A stretch of 49,954 bases of DNA from Bacillota bacterium (lineage in GTDB: Bacteria; Bacillota; Clostridia; Clostridiales; Clostridiaceae): the NCBI GenBank assembly GCA_023451395.1, contig JAEXZL010000034.1, positions 1 through 49,954 on the forward strand. Reading direction: 5' to 3'. The position numbers were made by a program, and so were the translations under genes. Positions within the stretch are counted from its first letter, which is position 1, and every line of letters begins with the position of its first letter. The notes beneath the pieces were generated by a model, which saw only the letters and a program-made list of their open reading frames with translations, was not told the DNA's origin and searched no databases. Shown here piece by piece: positions 1-6,579 of the stretch.

Positions 1-1188
1 GGCTGTAAGGTAGCTGTTCTTGATGATACAGGGAAATATTTAGATAAGGCAACAGTATATCCAACGGTTCCTAGGAAGGATGTAGAAGGTACCATTAAGA
101 CCTTAAAAGAGCTTATAAAAAAGTATGAAATAGATATAATTTCCTTAGGAAATGGTACTGCAAGCAGAGAATCTGAAGAGGTTATAAGCCAATTGATAAA
201 TGAGCTTAAAAAAGAAACAGGTAAGGAATTATATTATGTTATTGTTTCAGAGGCAGGTGCATCGGTGTATTCTGCTTCGGAGCTTGCACAAAAGGAATAT
301 CCTGATTTAGATGTTACCATAAGAGGAGCAATTTCTATAGGAAGAAGACTTCAGGATCCTTTAGCGGAGCTTGTTAAGATAGATCCTAAATCCATAGGGG
401 TAGGCCAGTATCAGCATGACGTTGCAGGGAAAAAGCTGGATGAAGGGTTAAAAGGTGTAGTAGAAGATTGTGTAAATAGTGTAGGAGTAGATTTAAATAC
501 TGCAACCCCCTCTCTTCTAGCTTATATAGCTGGTATAAATTCATCCATAGCTTCTAATATAGTAGGCTATAGGGAGGAACAGGGAAGATTCAAGAGCAGG
601 AAAGAGCTTTTAAAGGTTAAGCGTTTAGGTCAGAAGGTATATGAGCAATGTGCTGGCTTCTTAAGAGTGCCTGAAAGCTCAGATCCTTTAGATAACACCT
701 CAGTTCATCCTGAGTCCTATGATAAGGCTAGAGAGCTTATAGAGATTTTAGGATATAAGGCAGAGGATTTAAAGAAAAATAGGCTGTCTGACATTGATGA
801 TAGAGTGAAAGAGGATGGGATAAAATCCATAGCTGAAAGGCTTAAGGTTGGTGTCCCTACCCTGGAAGACATAATAAAAGAAATTAAAAAGCCTGGAAGA
901 GATCCAAGAGAAGAGCTTCCTAAGCCTATATTTAAGAGTGGGGTTTTGGATATAAGCCAGCTGCAGCCAGGGATGATCCTTATGGGAACAGTAAGGAATG
1001 TGTCAGATTTCGGAGCCTTTGTTGATATAGGTGTGCATCAGGATGGCCTTGTTCATAAAAGCCAGATGGCAGATAAATTTGTTAAGCATCCTCTAGATAT
1101 AGTTAAGGTTGGAGATGTGGTAGAAGTAAGGGTTTTAGAAATTGATGAGAAGAGAAAAAGGATAGCTCTTTCCATGAAGAAAAATTAA
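1..1188 (+). CDS. tex: Tex-family RNA-binding transcription accessory protein, C-terminal part
   Basis: The reading frame is open from the first base, so the 5' end lies outside the window; about 395 of the usual ~720 residues are present. The visible part begins inside the YqgF/RNase H-like domain (ISLGNGTASRESEE). A helix-hairpin-helix region follows (LLAYIAGINSSIASNIVGYR, then KELLKVKRLG). The protein ends with an S1 RNA-binding domain (GTVRNVSDFGAFVDIGVHQD...GLVH). This order is the Tex/YhgF signature. Members of the family bind nucleic acid and act in transcription or RNA handling in the cytoplasm. An internal TTG at 193 is not the start, because the homology continues upstream of it. 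Family assignment is secure; the exact role here is inferred from the family. Confidence 0.95.
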   Translation, partial: GCKVAVLDDTGKYLDKATVYPTVPRKDVEGTIKTLKELIKKYEIDIISLGNGTASRESEEVISQLINELKKETGKELYYVIVSEAGASVYSASELAQKEYPDLDVTIRGAISIGRRLQDPLAELVKIDPKSIGVGQYQHDVAGKKLDEGLKGVVEDCVNSVGVDLNTATPSLLAYIAGINSSIASNIVGYREEQGRFKSRKELLKVKRLGQKVYEQCAGFLRVPESSDPLDNTSVHPESYDKARELIEILGYKAEDLKKNRLSDIDDRVKEDGIKSIAERLKVGVPTLEDIIKEIKKPGRDPREELPKPIFKSGVLDISQLQPGMILMGTVRNVSDFGAFVDIGVHQDGLVHKSQMADKFVKHPLDIVKVGDVVEVRVLEIDEKRKRIALSMKKN

Positions 1189-1219
1189 TATTATTCAAAA
1201 AATTAATTTTCAAAAGCAC

Positions 1220-1248
1220 TTGTTTTTTAGAGCAGAGTTATATATAAT
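1220..1248 (+). promoter_or_regulatory. Sigma-A type promoter of the FMN riboswitch / ribU unit
   Basis: A TTGTTT -35 box and a perfect TATAAT -10 box are separated by 17 bp. They sit about 20 bp before the riboswitch aptamer, so transcription would start just ahead of the aptamer P1 stem. Sequence match only. Confidence 0.65.
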
Positions 1249-1269
1249 AAAGGTGAATTAAATAACAAT

Positions 1270-1378
1270 TATCTTCAGGGCAGGGTGAAATTCCCTACCG
1301 GCGGTAAAGCCCGCGAGCCTATTAGGTTGATTCGGTTAAATTCCGAAGCCGACAGTAAAGTCTGGATGGAAGAAGGTA
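1270..1378 (+). ncRNA. FMN riboswitch (RFN element)
   Basis: The conserved RFN core is present: CAGGGTGAAATTCCC, CCGGCGGTAAAGCCCGCGAG, then CCGACAGTAAAGTC and GGATGGAAGAAGG. The outer P1 stem can form between TATCTTC at the 5' end and GAAGGTA at the 3' end. It is followed by a terminator hairpin, and the downstream gene encodes a riboflavin transporter. FMN binding is therefore expected to end transcription early when flavin is plentiful. A 61-codon open frame across this element is not a gene. Confidence 0.97.
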
Positions 1379-1404
1379 GAGTGCGTTTTTTAGCTTGCTT
1401 TGTT

Positions 1405-1434
1405 AGCCCTGAAATTTTTTTTCAGGGCTTTTAT
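1405..1434 (+). terminator. Riboswitch expression-platform terminator
   Basis: AGCCCTGAAA pairs with TTCAGGGCT across a T-rich loop, followed by TTTTAT. It lies 26 bp after the FMN aptamer and 75 bp before ribU, as expected for transcriptional attenuation. Confidence 0.85.
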
Positions 1435-1507
1435 ATTTTGGCTCAAAGCAAGCAGAGCATTTCTCCATGAGGATAGGCGTTACAATTATCTTTAGGAGGT
1501 TTTATAA

Positions 1508-2083
1508 ATGAATTACAACAGATCAAGTGCAATTAATTTTATGGTGAAAAGTGCATTACTTTCTGCCATAGCGGTGGTGTTTATGTATTTTGACTTTCCG
1601 ATACTTCCCACGGCGCCATTTTTAAAAATTGATTTTAGTGATGTTCCAGCATTAATAGGGGGCTTTGCTTTAGGACCAGCAGCTGGAATTATCATAGAAG
1701 CCTTTAAAATATTTCTTATTATGATAATAAAGGGGACAGGAACTGGTGGTGTAGGAGAATTTGCAAATTTTCTTATAGGAGTATCCTTTGTATTTCCAGC
1801 AGCACTTATATATCACAGCAGGAAGAACTTTAAGAGTGCTGTAGTATCAATGCTTGCAGCAATAGTGTCCATGAACATTGTAGGAATTTTAGCCAACTAT
1901 TATATACTGGCACCTTTATATGGAATGCCTGTAGATCAGATTGGCTCATATATAACCGCAGGAGTAATTCCCTTTAATCTTATTAAGGGTGTTATGGTAG
2001 CAGTAATTACCTTAGCTAGCTATAAAAAGCTTTCACCTATTATAAAAAAAGAAAGCGCACTAGCAAATAAAAAAATAGCATAA
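1508..2083 (+). CDS. ribU: Riboflavin ECF transporter substrate-binding subunit RibU
   Basis: A 191-residue integral membrane protein with about five or six hydrophobic helices, the size of an ECF S-component. The segment FDFPILPTAPFLKIDFSDVP followed by a glycine-rich helix (ALIGGFALGPAAGIIIEAFK) is typical of RibU. These proteins bind riboflavin in the membrane and use the shared EcfAA'T energising module, which is not in this window. The start is the ATG just after a TTTAGGAGGT ribosome binding site. The gene is alone downstream of the FMN riboswitch, which supports the substrate assignment independently of the protein. Confidence 0.95.
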   Translation: MNYNRSSAINFMVKSALLSAIAVVFMYFDFPILPTAPFLKIDFSDVPALIGGFALGPAAGIIIEAFKIFLIMIIKGTGTGGVGEFANFLIGVSFVFPAALIYHSRKNFKSAVVSMLAAIVSMNIVGILANYYILAPLYGMPVDQIGSYITAGVIPFNLIKGVMVAVITLASYKKLSPIIKKESALANKKIA

Positions 2084-2102
2084 AAATATTATGATAAATA
2101 AA

Positions 2103-2133
2103 AACTGACTCTCTTTTAGAAAGTCAGTTTTTT
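2103..2133. terminator. Bidirectional terminator between ribU and rimI
   Basis: AACTGACT pairs with AAGTCAGTT around a short loop, with A-rich sequence on the left and a run of T on the right. It can serve ribU on the plus strand and the opposing tsaE-tsaB-rimI operon. Confidence 0.8.
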
Positions 2134-2137
2134 TGGC

Positions 2138-2584
2138 CTAATTAAAGTATTTCCACATTATAATTGCATCCTCTTGATTGTCCTCATAATAGGATTTTCT
2201 AATACCTTCTTCATTAAAGCCATACTTTTTATAAAGATTTTGTGCAGGAAGATTTGATTCTCTCACTTCTAGAGTCATAGCTGTTACCCTTTGACTTTTA
2301 CACTGGCTTATCATTGACTCCATGATTCTATCACCAAGCCCTAAGCCTCTATAATCTGGATGAACAGCTATATTTGTAATATGAGCTTCATCAATAATTA
2401 TCCACATTCCTCCAAAAGCAAGGACCTTATTATCTGAAAGGACTACCAGATATTTTGCAAAAACATTTTGAAGCTCCTTATGAAAGGAGACCTTGCTCCA
2501 GGGAATAGGAAAGCTTAGCTCGCTTATATATAAAACCTCAGGAAGATGCTCTTCGGTCATTTCTACTATTTCATAATCATTCAT
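2138..2584 (-). CDS. rimI: Ribosomal-protein-alanine N-acetyltransferase RimI
   Basis: 148 residues, the usual RimI length, with a GNAT fold. The acetyl-CoA-binding stretch is VHPDYRGLGLGDRIMESM, and the C-terminal part contains NLPAQNLYKKYGF, the substrate and P-loop region typical of RimI. RimI acetylates the N-terminus of ribosomal protein S18 in E. coli; in Firmicutes the same gene often travels with tsaB and tsaE, as here. Its start overlaps the end of tsaB by 8 bp, so translation is probably coupled. A broader N-terminal acetyltransferase specificity is possible. Confidence 0.9.
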   Translation of the reverse strand: MNDYEIVEMTEEHLPEVLYISELSFPIPWSKVSFHKELQNVFAKYLVVLSDNKVLAFGGMWIIIDEAHITNIAVHPDYRGLGLGDRIMESMISQCKSQRVTAMTLEVRESNLPAQNLYKKYGFNEEGIRKSYYEDNQEDAIIMWKYFN

Positions 2585-3287
2585 GGCTTTCTCTCATTTT
2601 TTTATCATACTCTCTTTCTGCCTGTGGCCTTCTCAGATATATGGGAGCAAGGTCATTAAGGTCATCTTTTCTGCCCAAGGCTAGCTTCCTTATTCCAAGC
2701 TCTCCAAGGGAGGAGGCTCTAGGATAGTTTAGATGGTTAGGGGCAAAGGAAGCGTTAGGAAATTCTTTTTTTAAGGTTTCACCGTGAAGGAGAGTGCCAT
2801 CACCTACAAAGTATAAGCTTTCATCATATTCTTTAAGAAGCTCAATAAGCTCCTCCAGAGCTATGGCTTTATAATCTGTTAATGAAGTGAGAAGCTCATT
2901 TTCATATCTGTAAAGACAGCAGTATACATTCCCCCTCAAGGCATCCATCATAGAACAAATTATACCTTCCTGGGTATAAATATTATATGCTAAAGCATCT
3001 AAGGAGGATACGGCTATTACAGGTTTATCACTTCCAAGTGATAGGCCTTTAACTGTAGCCATGCCTATTCTAAGACCTGTGAAGGAACCTGGCCCTTTTG
3101 ATACTACAAAACCATCTAAATCTTTTACACTTAGCTCTGTAAGATTTAATAGCTTCTCTATCATAGGCATAAGCAGAACTGAATGCTGCTTTTTATAATT
3201 TAAATTAAGCTCACCTAAAATACCCTCTGAGGACACCAAGGCAACTGAGGCTGTGTTTCCTGAAGCTTCTACTGACAGAATATGCAT
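2577..3287 (-). CDS. tsaB: tRNA t6A biosynthesis protein TsaB
   Basis: 236 residues with the ASKHA-type fold of TsaB (YeaZ). Typical motifs are ILSVEASGNTASVALV at the N-terminus and VSKGPGSFTGLRIGMATVKG, the family signature, at about residues 62-81. TsaB scaffolds TsaD for threonylcarbamoyl transfer to A37 of ANN-decoding tRNAs. It lies between tsaE and rimI; its ATG overlaps the tsaE stop by one base (TAATG), showing tight coupling. TsaD and TsaC are not in the window. Confidence 0.96.
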   Translation of the reverse strand: MHILSVEASGNTASVALVSSEGILGELNLNYKKQHSVLLMPMIEKLLNLTELSVKDLDGFVVSKGPGSFTGLRIGMATVKGLSLGSDKPVIAVSSLDALAYNIYTQEGIICSMMDALRGNVYCCLYRYENELLTSLTDYKAIALEELIELLKEYDESLYFVGDGTLLHGETLKKEFPNASFAPNHLNYPRASSLGELGIRKLALGRKDDLNDLAPIYLRRPQAEREYDKKMRESHE

Positions 3288-3745
3288 TATTCCAACTCCT
3301 TTAAATAATCGTATCTTTCACCCTTGTAGGATATTATAATCTCTCTATAAGACTCTCCTTTAGTTGGGACTTTTTTTATTGTTATATGAACTGCTTCCTC
3401 AGGTATTAGTTCTTCAATATAATCAGACCATTCAATTACAGTGACTCCCTTAGAAAAAATATACTCATCAAAGCCAATAGCGTATATTTCATCAGGATCA
3501 TTAACTCTATAAACATCAAAATGATTTAGTTTTAATCTGCCTGTATCATATTCATTTACTATGGTAAAGGTAGGACTTGTAATATTATCATTAATTCCTA
3601 ATCCTAGAGCTATTCCCTTAGTGAGATGGGTTTTTCCTGCTCCAACCTCACCCTCAAGGCAAAAAATATCTCCTTCCTTTGCAAGGGATCCAAGTTTCTT
3701 ACCTATATTTAAAGTTTCCTGTAAGTCATTTATCTTTATTATCAT
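3287..3745 (-). CDS. tsaE: tRNA t6A biosynthesis ATPase TsaE
   Basis: 152 residues, normal for TsaE (YjeE). The Walker A motif is EGEVGAGKTHLTKGIA, followed by the family segment SPTFTIVNEY and the Walker B-like LKLNHFDVYR. A later VIEWSDYIEELIPEE stretch is also characteristic. TsaE hydrolyses ATP in the TsaB-TsaD-TsaE complex of t6A synthesis. It is the first gene of the minus-strand tsaE-tsaB-rimI operon. The ATG is preceded on its strand by AAGGAG at a good distance. Confidence 0.96.
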   Translation of the reverse strand: MIIKINDLQETLNIGKKLGSLAKEGDIFCLEGEVGAGKTHLTKGIALGLGINDNITSPTFTIVNEYDTGRLKLNHFDVYRVNDPDEIYAIGFDEYIFSKGVTVIEWSDYIEELIPEEAVHITIKKVPTKGESYREIIISYKGERYDYLKELE

Positions 3746-3919
3746 TTGCTTACGCTCCTTTCATAATAGAAGGCACGTATAATATTGTACCTAATATAGT
3801 CCTAAATTTAAAGATTAAGTTTAAGATAATATATTTGTTTATTCTCTTATTTTATTATATATTATATTTATATAAATAAAGAAATAAAGTTTAGCTATAA
3901 ATTTTAAAGAGGTGCAACT

Positions 3920-4846
3920 ATGAAAAAGCTAAGTGCTCTTTTACTAAGTATTACTGCTTTTCTTTTTATATTTAATGGCTGTGATATAGATGCTATGAAT
4001 ACCCCTGAAGAGGTAGAGGAGAAAAGAGAGACAACCCTTAATATTATGACCACAAATAAGCTTCTTTATAAAATGGTTAAGGATATTGTTAAGGATAAGC
4101 ACAATGTGGAGTTTATGTTTACTGAGGATATAGAGGCATGGAATTTTAAATATACTGATGATAGTATAAATAATATATCCAAGAAGGATTTGTTCATATA
4201 TATGGGTGCAAATTATGAGCCTTGGATTAATAATTTTTTAAGTGAGGTTAAAAAAAGCAAGGTAGGTATTATAAATGCTTCCCGTGGTGTGACTTTTATT
4301 AATCTTACGATAGGTAAAAGTTATGAAGAAAGAGAGATTAAAGAAAATCCTTATTATTTCTATAATATAGATAATTATAAGATAAGCTTATCTAATATAA
4401 AAACAGCTCTTCAAGATAAGGATCCTAAAAATCGGGATTTCTATGAGAATAATTTTAAAGAAATTTTAGAGAATATACAGAACTTAGAAAAGGATATAAA
4501 AGAGCTAAAGGATGGTTTTAAGGGCTATGCTGCTGTATTGCCTGATGATGAACTGGATTATTTAATTCAGTATCTAGGATTTGATACCTTTAAGCTTGAA
4601 ACTATCTTCAGCCAAGAGGGCTCAATAGAGGATTTTGATAAGCTGATAAAAGATAAAGATAACAAAATTATTTTTTTCTATAATAATAAGGGTAAAAAGG
4701 AACTTTATGAAGCACTTTTAGAGAGGTATTCTATGGATACCATATACTATAAAGGAAAGGACATTAATCTTACTTATATAGAGATATTAGAAGATTTAAA
4801 GGGGCAATTAGAAAAGATTCAAGAAGAGCATAGTAGCGGTAGTTAA
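3920..4846 (+). CDS. ZnuA/TroA-fold lipoprotein lacking the metal-binding histidines
   Basis: 308 residues with a lipoprotein signal (lipobox FNGC, Cys21). It aligns over its length with the intact ZnuA-type lipoprotein encoded at 15914-16858: IEAWNFKY against VEAHDFEP, LFIYMGANYEPWINNFL against IFAYNGAGMESWLNQVL, and NPYYFY against DPHIWL. All three family histidine ligands are replaced, by Trp74, Tyr145 and probably Asp209, and there is no His-rich loop. The cluster A-I fold of periplasmic metal-binding proteins is probably kept, but zinc or manganese binding in the usual site is unlikely. No ABC permease or ATPase is adjacent. The gene is intact, has a GAGGTG ribosome binding site and ends before a terminator. 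Function unknown; the fold assignment is from my own by-eye comparison. Confidence 0.75.
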   Translation: MKKLSALLLSITAFLFIFNGCDIDAMNTPEEVEEKRETTLNIMTTNKLLYKMVKDIVKDKHNVEFMFTEDIEAWNFKYTDDSINNISKKDLFIYMGANYEPWINNFLSEVKKSKVGIINASRGVTFINLTIGKSYEEREIKENPYYFYNIDNYKISLSNIKTALQDKDPKNRDFYENNFKEILENIQNLEKDIKELKDGFKGYAAVLPDDELDYLIQYLGFDTFKLETIFSQEGSIEDFDKLIKDKDNKIIFFYNNKGKKELYEALLERYSMDTIYYKGKDINLTYIEILEDLKGQLEKIQEEHSSGS

Positions 4847-4861
4847 AGGATAAATACATCT

Positions 4862-4896
4862 AGGGCTTCCTTCTTAATAAGAAGAAGCCCTTTTTT
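4862..4896 (+). terminator. Terminator after the ZnuA-like lipoprotein gene
   Basis: GGGCTTCCTTCTT pairs with AAGAAGAAGCCC (one bulge) and is followed by TTTTTTA. Confidence 0.85.
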
Positions 4897-4908
4897 ATAA
4901 ATTTACCC

Positions 4909-4937
4909 TTGATATTTTTTAGGATATGTTATACAAT
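4909..4937 (+). promoter_or_regulatory. Promoter of the tRNA-Trp pair
   Basis: TTGATA and TACAAT are separated by 17 bp, about 55 bp ahead of the first tRNA, immediately after the preceding terminator. Sequence match only. Confidence 0.5.
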
Positions 4938-4992
4938 AAATCTTGTTCCGGTTAAGGCAGAGGCTGTATTTAAAGCTGAATTTAATAAATAT

Positions 4993-5066
4993 AGGGGATT
5001 AGTTAAACGGTATAACAGTGGTCTCCAAAACCATCATTGTGGGTTCGATTCCTACATCCCCTGCCA
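4993..5066 (+). tRNA. tRNA-Trp (anticodon CCA), first copy
   Basis: The acceptor stem AGGGGAT pairs with ATCCCCT, with discriminator G and an encoded CCA end. The D stem GTTA/TAAC is perfect. The anticodon stem GTGGT/ACCAT encloses the loop CTCCAAA, placing CCA as anticodon. The T arm GTGGG-TTCGATT-CCTAC is complete. All cloverleaf parts can be assigned by eye, so this is a functional-looking tryptophan tRNA. Confidence 0.96.
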
Positions 5067-5092
5067 CTTAAAAATTTAATAAACCTATATCT

Positions 5093-5166
5093 AGGGGATT
5101 AATTTAATGGTAAAATGACGGTCTCCAAAACCGTTCTTACGAGTTCGACTCTTGTATCCCCTGCCA
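5093..5166 (+). tRNA. tRNA-Trp (anticodon CCA), second copy
   Basis: It has the same acceptor stem (AGGGGAT/ATCCCCT), discriminator G and encoded CCA as the copy 26 bp upstream. The D stem is ATTT/AAAT, the anticodon stem ACGGT/ACCGT with loop CTCCAAA, and the T arm ACGAG-TTCGACT-CTTGT. The D and T stems and variable region differ from the first copy, but base pairing is kept in each case. Both should therefore fold, and both read UGG. Confidence 0.96.
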
Positions 5167-5173
5167 TGAATAA

Positions 5174-5205
5174 AAACTGTAGACATGCTGTCTACAGTTT
5201 TTTTT
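5174..5205 (+). terminator. Terminator of the tRNA-Trp operon
   Basis: AACTGTAGACA and TGTCTACAGTT form an 11-bp stem with a TGC loop, followed by eight T residues. Confidence 0.9.
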
Positions 5206-5225
5206 ATATCTTATTATTTAGCATA

Positions 5226-5572
5226 CTATTGCTTCCAATTTTCACTCCATTCTTGAAAACTTAAGCCTGTTACTTCCTCTAATGTTTTCCCATCTAAAGA
5301 TGAAAATGATCCTAGTACATGAGCATTGGGATAGGAATATCCACCAACTACTTTACTATCTGATATCATAAATATATACATTTACTCCATATTTAGTGTT
5401 TTTATCTCGTTCTTCTAATGGATGATTTTTAACTGTAAATCCATATATGGATATTTCTTTAACTATAGTTTACTTAAGTTTACTTAATTCTGGAATTATA
5501 ATCCATATTTTATGTTTAATAATTAGATACTTGTAAAATTTCTTTGCATTAATTATCAGCAGCCAATTATTC
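5226..5572 (-). pseudogene. Decayed protein-coding remnant, unidentified
   Basis: This stretch lies between the tRNA terminator and the zinc-ribbon gene. On the minus strand a protein-like segment ends SLDGKTLEEVTGLSFQEWSE...NWKQ with a TAG at the low-coordinate end. It continues upstream as YGVNVYIYDI, SDSKVVGGYSYPN if about two bases are restored near 5365 (GATATCAGA to GATATTTCAGA). Further upstream the frame runs IPELSKLK, then an in-frame TAA, then TIVKEISIYGFTVKNHPLEE. One frameshift plus one stop, and no clear start codon or ribosome binding site, indicate a pseudogene. I do not recognise the family. No other gene is seen in this 560-bp interval. Confidence 0.55.
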
Positions 5573-5731
5573 AAAAATGAATTTGTGGTATTTTATCATA
5601 ATTACCACTACAAAATAGGAAAAATAAGGAGCTTAAAAGTTTATTTTTACAAACCAAATAAAGGAATAAAATACAAAATATAGAATATCATATTGAGGAT
5701 ATATATTTAAAATTATAAGGGGGAACAACAA

Positions 5732-6415
5732 ATGTCTAAATTGGTAAATTGTAAAGCTTGTGGCAAAGAAGTAGCTAAGGGAGTAAAAAGGTGCCCAAAT
5801 TGCGGTAAGGATCAAAGAAGTTTTTTTGGAAAACATAAAATATTAACAGGAATATTAGCAGTTATTATTTTAGTAGCTATAGGTGGGATATTAGGTGGTA
5901 AGGATAAAGGAAATGATAATGCAGCAGGAGATGGGAAGAGCCAACAAACAAGCACAAACAATCCTTCAAAGGAAGGGACTAAGATCACTTATGAGAATTT
6001 CCTAAAAATAAATATGGGTGATACTTATGAAGATATTGTAGCAATTCTTGGTGAAGGAGAAGAAGATTTAACTTCTGAGACAGGCGGCATGAAGACAGTT
6101 ATGTATACTTGGAAGGGTACTGGGATAAGTGCCATGAACGTAACTATAATGAATGATGAGGTAATTAATAAGACTCAAATTGGTTTAAAGAACCTCACAG
6201 CAGATATAAATATGGATAAGTATAATCAAGTCAAAGAGGGTATGACATATGAAGAGGTTAAAGCTATTTTAGGAGAAGGAGAAGTGACATCTCATTCTGA
6301 AATTATGGATGTGGAGTCTGCTATCTATAGCTGGATAAATAAAGATGCATCAAACATGAATTGTACTTTCATTGGGAATAAATTAGAGCTAAAAGCACAA
6401 TTTAACCTGAAATAA
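5732..6415 (+). CDS. Zinc-ribbon membrane protein with two DUF3862-like repeats
   Basis: 227 residues. The N-terminus has a zinc ribbon (Cys7-x2-Cys10 and Cys21-x2-Cys24), then one transmembrane helix at about 36-56 and a low-complexity Asn/Ser/Lys linker. Two homologous repeats of about 65 residues follow: one contains MGDTYEDIVAILGEGEEDL...YTWKG, the other EGMTYEEVKAILGEGEVTS...YSWIN. Such G-x-T/M-x-x-(D/E)-V-x-x-x-L-G-x-G repeats are typical of DUF3862 and SmpA/BLIP-like domains of Gram-positive surface proteins. The C-terminal repeats probably lie outside the membrane and the zinc ribbon inside. A good GGGGGAACAACA site precedes the ATG. It is monocistronic; function unknown. Confidence 0.8.
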   Translation: MSKLVNCKACGKEVAKGVKRCPNCGKDQRSFFGKHKILTGILAVIILVAIGGILGGKDKGNDNAAGDGKSQQTSTNNPSKEGTKITYENFLKINMGDTYEDIVAILGEGEEDLTSETGGMKTVMYTWKGTGISAMNVTIMNDEVINKTQIGLKNLTADINMDKYNQVKEGMTYEEVKAILGEGEVTSHSEIMDVESAIYSWINKDASNMNCTFIGNKLELKAQFNLK

Positions 6416-6422
6416 ACTTATA

Positions 6423-6453
6423 TTAACCTCGGAGAAATCCGGGGTTAATTTTT
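6423..6453 (+). terminator. Terminator after the zinc-ribbon gene
   Basis: TTAACCTCGGA pairs with TCCGGGGTTAA around a GAAA loop (one mismatch), followed by TTTTT. Confidence 0.85.
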
Positions 6454-6553
6454 AAAACTTGAATATTACTACGGCTTTAAAGGAAGCTCTTCATGGAATA
6501 TTTTTGTGTATAAATAAAAAAATATAAAGTAAAAATCTAATTTTGAACAAAAA

Positions 6554-6573
6554 AATAAGCCCTAGGGCTTATT
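6554..6573 (-). terminator. Terminator of fprA
   Basis: A 20-bp perfect palindrome centred on CCCTAGGG is followed, on the minus strand, by seven T residues. It lies 7 bp beyond the fprA stop codon. Confidence 0.8.
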
Positions 6574-6579
6574 AAAAAA

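Noticed and set aside
1285..1470. A 61-codon plus-strand open frame before ribU
   Set aside because: It lies within the FMN aptamer and its terminator; the bases are explained by RNA structure, and the frame has no ribosome binding site.
3561..3879. Two plus-strand open frames opposite tsaE and its upstream region
   Set aside because: They are shadows of tsaE and AT-rich spacer, without ribosome binding sites.
4940..5076. An open frame running through the first tRNA-Trp (VPVKAEAVFKAEF...)
   Set aside because: It has no start codon and the tRNA cloverleaf explains the second half.
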